NCBI GenBank assembly: GCA_035634055.1
Contig: DASQDR010000225.1
Span: 25,834 to 89,833 of the forward strand
Reading direction: 5' to 3'
From: JAICTV01 sp035634055
Lineage (GTDB): Bacteria; Planctomycetota; Phycisphaerae; Tepidisphaerales; Tepidisphaeraceae
Length of the DNA: 64,000 bases
Positions 57,975-64,000 of the stretch are shown in pieces. The number at the start of each line of letters is the position of its first letter. Within the stretch, counting starts at the first letter, position 1. The position numbers and the translations under genes are program-made. The notes beneath the pieces are model-generated. The model searched no databases, was not told where the DNA came from, and saw only the letters and a program-made list of their open reading frames with translations.

Positions 57975-60900
57975 ATGAAGCGCAGCCAACCCGCGCGCGG
58001 GGGTTCCCCCCGCCGCGCTAGCCGGTCCCGGTCGCAGCACAACGAAGCTACCGCAAACAAGCAGCGCGACCTCGCCGCCGGGCGGTGCGTGACCGAATCG
58101 CTCGAGGCGCGCCGGCTGTTCGCGTCGGCGATGCTCATCGGCGAGAACTTCGGCAGCAGCGCAAGCATCGGCCAGTTCACCGCGGTTGACGGCAAGTGGG
58201 AGGTGGCCGAGGGGGTGCTGCGAACCACGGAGTTCAGCAAGACCACCACGTCGCACCTGAACAACCGCGCCGTCCACAACACCCCCGTCAACGGCGACTT
58301 CAGCCTGACCGTCGACGCTACCGTGCCCCGCCGCGCCTCGAAGACGATGAACGACGTCGCGGTGGTCTTCGGTTATCAAGACCGAAACAACTACTATTTC
58401 CTCAGCGCCAGCGACGCCAACGATGGCACGCAGAGCGGACTGTTTCGCGTGGTGAACGGGCGGAGCACCGAGTTGGCGGACGTCACCTCGCGCATCGCCG
58501 TCGGCACCAATTACCTCATGCGCGTCGAGCGCAGCGGCAACCAGATCAGCGCGTACCGCAACGGCGTCCGCATCGCCAGCGCCGTTGACTCCACCTTCAT
58601 GTCAGGCGCGGTCGGCGTCGGAACCAAGAGCAACGCCGGCACGTTCGACAACCTGCTCGTCACGGTTCCCGTGCAAACGCCCGAGCCCCCGCCAGTGAAG
58701 GCGCCGGTCGCCCCCAGCGACCTGTCGGCCATCTCGCTCGGCAGCAGTGACATCGACCTCGCGTGGGCCGATCGCAGCGATAACGAAAGCGGCTTCACGA
58801 TCGAGCGGCTCGTCGGCGGCGCGTGGAGCGAGTTCGCCAGCGTCGGGGCGAATGCCACCGGCTACGAGCTGGGCAACCTCCCGCCGGCGACGACCTACAC
58901 GTTCCGCGTCAGCGCGTTTAACGCCGCCGGGCGCTCCGCTTATTCCAACGTCGCCTCGGCCAACACCGATGCCGTCGCGGTCGCCCCGGCAGCGCCGAGC
59001 AACCTGACGGCGGCGGCGTTCGACAGCGCCACCATCGACCTCGCGTGGACGGACAACAGCTACGACGAGGACGGCTTCAAGATCGAGAGCATGATCGGCG
59101 GCGCGTGGACCGAGCTCGCCTCCCTCGGCGCGGACGAGACCTTCTACGAGATCCTCAACCTGACGCCGGCAACGACGTACCAGTTCCGCGTCCGCGCGTT
59201 CAACGACGCCGGCCACTCCGGCTACACCGCCGTCGCCTCCGCCGCCACGCATGACGTGCCGCCGGTCGCCCCCTCGACCCTGACCGCCGCGCCGAGCGGC
59301 AGCAACCGCGTGGCGCTGGCGTGGTTCGACGAGAGCAGCAACGAGGCCGGCTTCACCGTCGAGCGCCGCGCCGACGGCGGCGACACGTGGAGCGAGGTCG
59401 CCAGCCTTGGTGCCGGCGCCACGGCCTACACCGCTGTCAACCTCGCGCCCGCCACGGCCTATCACTTCCGCATCCGCGCCTACAACGCCGCCGGCCGGTC
59501 CGCCTACTCCAACACTGCCTCGGCCGCGACCGATGACGTCGCGCCCCTTGCCCCGTCGTCGCTGACGGCGCTGGCGGTCGGCACCGACCGGGTCGAGCTC
59601 GAGTGGTCTGACGAGAGCGCCAACGAGATTGGCTTCACCATCGAGCGCAGCCTCGATGGTGAGACGTGGAGCGAGGTGGGCACGGCGGACGCCAATGCCC
59701 TTTCCTACACTGCCACCGGTTTGACGCCCGGGACGGGCTACCACTTCCGCATCCGCGCGTACAACGCGTTCGGCGACTCCAGCCACTCCGCCACCGCCTC
59801 GGCGACCACCGCCGACATCGCCCCTGCCCTGCCGTCCGAGCTGACCGCCACCGCCGCCGGCAGCGACGGCATCGAGCTCACGTGGTCCGACGACAGCCAC
59901 AACGAGAGCGGCTTCACCATCGAGCGCAGCACTGACGGCGGCGCGACGTGGACGGAGATCGCCACCGTCGCAGCCAACGCCACCGCGTATACCGCCACCG
60001 GACTGGCGCCGGCAACGGCGTACGACTTCCGCATCCGCGCGCATAACGCGTTCGGCACTTCCAGCTACTCGAACACGGCTTCGGCGACGACCGCCGACGT
60101 CGCGCCGGCTGTCCCCTCCGAGCTCAGCGCCGGCACTGCCGGCAGCGACGGCATCGAGCTCACGTGGTCCGACGACAGCCACAACGAGAGCGGCTTCAAC
60201 ATCGAGCGCAGCACTGACGGCGGCGCGACGTGGACGGAGATCGCCGCCGTCGCAGCCAACGCCACCGCGTACACCGCCACCGGACTGGCGCCGGCAACGG
60301 CGTACGACTTCCGCATCCGCGCGTACAACGCGTTCGGGCGGTCGACCTACTCCGGCACCGCGTCCGCCACCACCGCCGATGTCGCGCCGGCTGCGCCGTC
60401 CGCGCTGGTTGCGACGGCCGCGGGCACCGACAGAATCAACCTCAATTGGTCCGACAACAGCGGCAACGAGGCCGGTTTCACCATCGAGCGCAGCAGCGAT
60501 AACGGCACGACCTGGCGGCAGATCGCCAGCGTCGTCGCTGACGTCACCGCGCACACCGCCGTCAGCCTGACCTCTCGCACCACGTACCAGTTCCGCGTCC
60601 GCGCGCACAACGCGGCCGGCGACTCGCCCTACTCCAACGCCGCCCAGGCGACCACCGGCGGCCTCCAGGCAACCATCGACGAGGACTTCGGCGCCGGCGC
60701 GGGCAACTTCACCGTCGTCGACGGCCCGTGGTCCGTCGTCGCCGGGCAGCTCCGCGTCACCGCCGACAACAACGCGGCCACCACGCACCTGAACAGCCGC
60801 GCCGTCCACAAGGCGCCGATCGTCGGCGACTTCGCCTTGACCGTCGACGCTCGGCCGCTCGCCGCCGGCGCGCCCTGGGCCAACGCGGCCGTCATCTTCG

Positions 60901-63900
60901 GCTACCAGAACGCCAGTAACTACTACTTCTTCAGCTCCAACCAGAGCAACGACGCCGGCACGAACGGGATCTTCCGCGTGGTCAACGGACAGCGCACCGA
61001 ACTCGCGGACATCGCCGCCACCATCACGCCCGGCACGACCTACCAGCTCCGCGTCGAGCGCGAGGGGAACGTGATCCGCGCGTACCGTGACGGCAGCCTC
61101 GTCGCCACCGCCACCGACGGCACGTTCACCAGCGGGCAGGTCGGCATCGGATCACGGCAGTTCCAGGCGAGCTTCGACAACTTCGTCGTCGTCGGGACGC
61201 GCCTCGCCGCGCCGGCCGCGCCGTCCGATCTCACGGCGGCCGCCTCCTCCAGCTCCAGCATCAACCTCTCCTGGCAGGACAACAGCACCAACGAGGCCGG
61301 GTTCAAGGTCGAGCGCAGCAGCAACGGCGGCTCGACCTGGACGCAGGCGGCGACGGTCGGTCCGAACGTCAAGGCGTACGCGGCGAGCGGGCTGACCGCC
61401 TCGACGACCTACCAGTTCCGCGTGCGCGGGTACAACCTCGCCGGTGACTCCGGCTACTCTAACGCCGCCACCGTGACGACCGAGGCGGCGCCGGTCGCGT
61501 CCACGCTGATCTCGCCGCCGCAGGCAGCCGTCAACGCCGCCATCGCGGCGCCGCTCATCCGCTTCAACCGAAATTTGCCGGGTGGCGCGCACACCGACGG
61601 GGCGTTCCACGGCGGCGCCAGCGTCACGCTCGCGCTCGCCTCCTACGCCGGCAACACCACCGCCGATGCCCGCCTGCTCCAGCAGATGCGCTTCACGCTC
61701 ACCGGCGGCAACGACATCTCCGCCAACGGCGGGTACGCCGCCCAGCACGAGCGCCACGTCACTGGCATGTTCGCGCTGGCGAAACTCACGCCGCGCGTGT
61801 GGGACCAGCTCAGCCCCGCCGAGCAGAACAAGGTGAACCTGCTGATGAAGGCCGCCTTCGTCGCCAGCGCGTTCACCACCAGCGACAACAATCCCTACAT
61901 CAAGTCCGGGCAACAGCAGCGCGCCCTGGACGCCGACACGAACCTCAATCGCGACTGGAACCCCAACTACCGCGAGGGGATGGTCGGCGGGGTCCTCGTC
62001 GGCGCCGCCTACTTCGGGCCGGCAGAGGCGCAGCGCATCCTGAGCACCTACGACCATCAAGCCTTCGTCTCCGAACTGTCCGCCGCGGGCCTCAGCAACA
62101 TCCACCAGACCTTCAACTGGAAGCAGGCCAACCCCGCCAGCATCGCGCCCGACGCCGCCACCCTTCAGCAGGGCGTGCAGAATTACTCGTACTACGGAAA
62201 CTCGCTGAACAACCTGATGGGCATCTACGGCCGGCTCGTCACCAACACTTACGGCAAGGCGGTCACTGCAGGCTTGAACGGCGGAGCGGGGATCAACGGC
62301 GGAGGGAAGCTCGTCAGCGGCGCCGACACCCAGCCGAACAAGGGTGCCGTCGGCATGCTTACGGAGTTCGACAGCGTCGATGGCAGCGGCCCGCGCTCGG
62401 CCGCCAACTACTCCTACGACGGCTACCGCCCCCACCAGACCAACCTGCTCGTGCTCATCGCCTCGGGGCAGTGGGATGCCGATTCCTCGGTCGCCACCGA
62501 AGCCAAGTCTCGCCTGCAGGTCGGCAACACTGACCTCTGGTACAAGATGGATCACGGCTACGTCGGGTACTACCACGGCGCGCCGCGCGAGACCTTCCTC
62601 ACCGCCACGCACGCCACCAGCTGGGGCTTCACCTACAACCGCTCGGTCTGGGAGGACGTGCTTCAGCCCTACCTGAACCGCAGCGCGCCAGTTACGCCGA
62701 CGAACCCCACGACTCCCACGCCCGCCGCCCCCGCGGCCCCATCCACGCTCGTCGCGACCGCCGTTGGCAGCTCGGTGGTGAACCTGCTCTGGATCGACAA
62801 CAGCACGAGCGAGACCGGGTTCAAGGTCGAGCGCAGCAGCAACGGCGGCTCGACCTGGACGCAGGTGGCAACGCTGGGCGCGAACGTGACGACCTACACG
62901 TCCCTCGACCTGGCGGCCACCACCACGTACCTCTTCCGCGTCCGCGCTTACAACGCGACGGGTGACTCGGCGTACACCAACGTCGCCATGGCAACGACCG
63001 CCGCGGTGGTCATCGTGCCGCCGACGACGCCGACCAATCCGACGACGCCGACGCTCCCGCCAGCCATTTCCGAGGACTTCACGACAAGCGCCGGCGACTT
63101 CGCCGTGATTGATGGACCGTGGTCGGCAGCCGGAGGGCAGTTCCGCCTTACCGGCGACAACAACGCGTCCACCACGCACCTGAACAGCCGCGCCGTCCAC
63201 CAGACGGCGATGGCCGGCGACTTTGTCCTCACGGTCGACGCGCAGCCCTTCACCGCCGGCGCGCCCTGGGCCAATGCGGCCGTCATCTTCGGCTACCAGG
63301 ACTCCAACAACTACTACTTCTTCAGCTCCAACCAGAGCAACGACGGCGCGACCAACGGCATCTTCCGCGTTGTCAACGGCGCCAGCACCGAGCTGGCCGA
63401 CATCGCAGCGACGATCACGCCTGGCACCGCGTACCAGCTCCGCGTCGAGCGGACCGGCAGCGAGATCCGCGCGTATCGCGGCGGCGAGTTGATCGCCAGC
63501 GCGACCGACGGCACGTTCGCCAGCGGCCAGGTCGGCATCGGATCACGGCAGTTCCAAGCCGGCTTCGACAACTTCGTCGTCACCGGCACGGCCGTCCCGC
63601 CGCCCAGCGAGCCGCCGGCGGCGCCGAGCAACCTGATCGCCACGCCCTCTTCTACGAGCAACGTGAACCTTGCGTGGCGGGACAACGATACGACCGAGGC
63701 GGGGTTCCGCATCGAGCGCAGCAGCGACGGCGGCGCCACGTGGACGCAGGTTGCGACCGCTGGCGTCAACGCGAAGAGCTACGCGGCCGGCGGGCTGGCG
63801 GCGGCGACGGCGTACCAGTTCCGCGTCCGCGCCTACAACATCGCCGGCAACTCCACCTTCTCCAACGTCGCGTCGGCGACGACGCAGTCCGCCCCCGCGC

Positions 63901-64000
63901 CGGGCGCGGGGTGGGACGTGAAGCCCGACGCCAGCAACACCGGCCCGAGCAACCCCGCCGCCCTGGTCGGCCTGCCGGTGCGGGCTCCCACCGCCGCCGG
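57975..64000 (+). CDS. Giant modular surface protein (LamG-like, FN3, unknown helical module), 3' end beyond window
   Basis: The frame is open from ATG 57975 to the window end, over 2008 codons. Near the N-terminus is TESLEARRLFASA (about residues 40-52), a variant LEPR-xLL motif. Order after it: LamG/concanavalin-like domain 1 (about 50-235), seven FN3-like modules (about 241-895), LamG-like 2 (898-1076), FN3 8, an unrecognised largely helical module (about 1176-1572, with FHGGASVTLALASY, YSYDGYRPHQTNLLV and WYKMDHGYVGYYHG), FN3 9, LamG-like 3 (1697-1875) and FN3 10. FN3 modules 5 and 6 are nearly identical at DNA level, and the LamG-like 2 and 3 modules are also close copies. It is probably an exported adhesive or polysaccharide-binding protein; the helical module could be a lyase or another alpha/alpha-toroid enzyme. 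No catalytic motif is recognised. Confidence 0.88.
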   Translation, partial: MKRSQPARGGSPRRASRSRSQHNEATANKQRDLAAGRCVTESLEARRLFASAMLIGENFGSSASIGQFTAVDGKWEVAEGVLRTTEFSKTTTSHLNNRAVHNTPVNGDFSLTVDATVPRRASKTMNDVAVVFGYQDRNNYYFLSASDANDGTQSGLFRVVNGRSTELADVTSRIAVGTNYLMRVERSGNQISAYRNGVRIASAVDSTFMSGAVGVGTKSNAGTFDNLLVTVPVQTPEPPPVKAPVAPSDLSAISLGSSDIDLAWADRSDNESGFTIERLVGGAWSEFASVGANATGYELGNLPPATTYTFRVSAFNAAGRSAYSNVASANTDAVAVAPAAPSNLTAAAFDSATIDLAWTDNSYDEDGFKIESMIGGAWTELASLGADETFYEILNLTPATTYQFRVRAFNDAGHSGYTAVASAATHDVPPVAPSTLTAAPSGSNRVALAWFDESSNEAGFTVERRADGGDTWSEVASLGAGATAYTAVNLAPATAYHFRIRAYNAAGRSAYSNTASAATDDVAPLAPSSLTALAVGTDRVELEWSDESANEIGFTIERSLDGETWSEVGTADANALSYTATGLTPGTGYHFRIRAYNAFGDSSHSATASATTADIAPALPSELTATAAGSDGIELTWSDDSHNESGFTIERSTDGGATWTEIATVAANATAYTATGLAPATAYDFRIRAHNAFGTSSYSNTASATTADVAPAVPSELSAGTAGSDGIELTWSDDSHNESGFNIERSTDGGATWTEIAAVAANATAYTATGLAPATAYDFRIRAYNAFGRSTYSGTASATTADVAPAAPSALVATAAGTDRINLNWSDNSGNEAGFTIERSSDNGTTWRQIASVVADVTAHTAVSLTSRTTYQFRVRAHNAAGDSPYSNAAQATTGGLQATIDEDFGAGAGNFTVVDGPWSVVAGQLRVTADNNAATTHLNSRAVHKAPIVGDFALTVDARPLAAGAPWANAAVIFGYQNASNYYFFSSNQSNDAGTNGIFRVVNGQRTELADIAATITPGTTYQLRVEREGNVIRAYRDGSLVATATDGTFTSGQVGIGSRQFQASFDNFVVVGTRLAAPAAPSDLTAAASSSSSINLSWQDNSTNEAGFKVERSSNGGSTWTQAATVGPNVKAYAASGLTASTTYQFRVRGYNLAGDSGYSNAATVTTEAAPVASTLISPPQAAVNAAIAAPLIRFNRNLPGGAHTDGAFHGGASVTLALASYAGNTTADARLLQQMRFTLTGGNDISANGGYAAQHERHVTGMFALAKLTPRVWDQLSPAEQNKVNLLMKAAFVASAFTTSDNNPYIKSGQQQRALDADTNLNRDWNPNYREGMVGGVLVGAAYFGPAEAQRILSTYDHQAFVSELSAAGLSNIHQTFNWKQANPASIAPDAATLQQGVQNYSYYGNSLNNLMGIYGRLVTNTYGKAVTAGLNGGAGINGGGKLVSGADTQPNKGAVGMLTEFDSVDGSGPRSAANYSYDGYRPHQTNLLVLIASGQWDADSSVATEAKSRLQVGNTDLWYKMDHGYVGYYHGAPRETFLTATHATSWGFTYNRSVWEDVLQPYLNRSAPVTPTNPTTPTPAAPAAPSTLVATAVGSSVVNLLWIDNSTSETGFKVERSSNGGSTWTQVATLGANVTTYTSLDLAATTTYLFRVRAYNATGDSAYTNVAMATTAAVVIVPPTTPTNPTTPTLPPAISEDFTTSAGDFAVIDGPWSAAGGQFRLTGDNNASTTHLNSRAVHQTAMAGDFVLTVDAQPFTAGAPWANAAVIFGYQDSNNYYFFSSNQSNDGATNGIFRVVNGASTELADIAATITPGTAYQLRVERTGSEIRAYRGGELIASATDGTFASGQVGIGSRQFQAGFDNFVVTGTAVPPPSEPPAAPSNLIATPSSTSNVNLAWRDNDTTEAGFRIERSSDGGATWTQVATAGVNAKSYAAGGLAAATAYQFRVRAYNIAGNSTFSNVASATTQSAPAPGAGWDVKPDASNTGPSNPAALVGLPVRAPTAA
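59859..60335 (+). repeat. Near-identical tandem FN3 module copies
   Basis: Two units with a 282-bp period (59859-60053 and 60141-60335) differ at only a few bases across about 195 bp. They encode FN3 modules 5 and 6 of the giant protein, so the duplication is recent or is being kept identical by recombination. Confidence 0.7.

Overview
The window is a dense, GC-rich bacterial chromosome segment. It carries about 53 protein genes on both strands, one tRNA gene and no insertion sequence, prophage or CRISPR array. The gene set points to Planctomycetota, most likely class Phycisphaerae near Tepidisphaerales. Three large exported proteins carry a variant of the planctomycete 'LEPR-xLL' N-terminal motif, there are two GroELs, an NfeD-NfeD-FloA cluster, many TPR proteins, GTG and TTG starts, and small palindromic intergenic repeats. 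The taxonomic placement is inference; no rRNA is present.

Layout. 1-2.0 kb: ECF sigma factor with a probable membrane anti-sigma factor (cut by the window edge), then a receiver-domain response regulator. 2.1-8.6 kb: nucleotide-sugar epimerase, a cell-surface subtilisin with a propeller-like tail, a MOSC protein, a P-loop kinase and a large exported protein of unknown function. 8.7-9.9 kb: three small exported or membrane proteins, two of them tandem paralogues. 10-12.9 kb: biotin synthase, a small TPR-like protein and a FabF-like ketosynthase. 13-16.2 kb (minus): a QTMAN-like glycosyltransferase, glycyl-tRNA synthetase and ribosomal protein S20. 16.4-20.8 kb: a TPR protein, peptide deformylase with Met-tRNA formyltransferase, and a two-helix membrane protein. 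20.9-23.5 kb: a phosphodiesterase-type lipoprotein and an FAD oxidoreductase on divergent strands. 23.6-28.6 kb: Mfd with an in-frame repeat insert and a C-terminal SHOCT-like tail, then a SpoIIE-type phosphatase. 28.7-35.4 kb: FabI, a receiver protein, tRNA-Gly(GCC), GalK, TrpD and a PHP-glycosyltransferase fusion. 35.4-39.7 kb: a membrane NfeD protease, a short NfeD, FloA and a basic membrane protein. 39.8-42.8 kb: a probable PPi-dependent phosphofructokinase, a glutamine-amidotransferase-like protein and a PIG-L deacetylase. 43-46.7 kb: a 1207-residue RTX-type repeat protein.

46.7-54 kb is a minus-strand protein-folding block read as groEL2, hicB, hicA (frameshifted), groES, groEL1, dnaJ, grpE, fmdB-like, yacG. 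54.3-57.2 kb holds an orphan secreted protein and a flagellar control group (flgA, fliW, csrA). From 57,975 to the window end runs a single giant modular surface protein (three LamG-like modules, ten FN3-like modules and one unrecognised helical module).

The most notable points are: a toxin-antitoxin pair with a one-base deletion embedded in the chaperone block; a palindromic repeat that has become part of the Mfd coding sequence; a SHOCT-like domain on Mfd; a four-copy 'AAGCACGAA' intergenic repeat, one copy of which supplies the C-terminus of a lipoprotein; and the unknown helical module in the giant protein. All calls are from reading the sequence; no database search was run.
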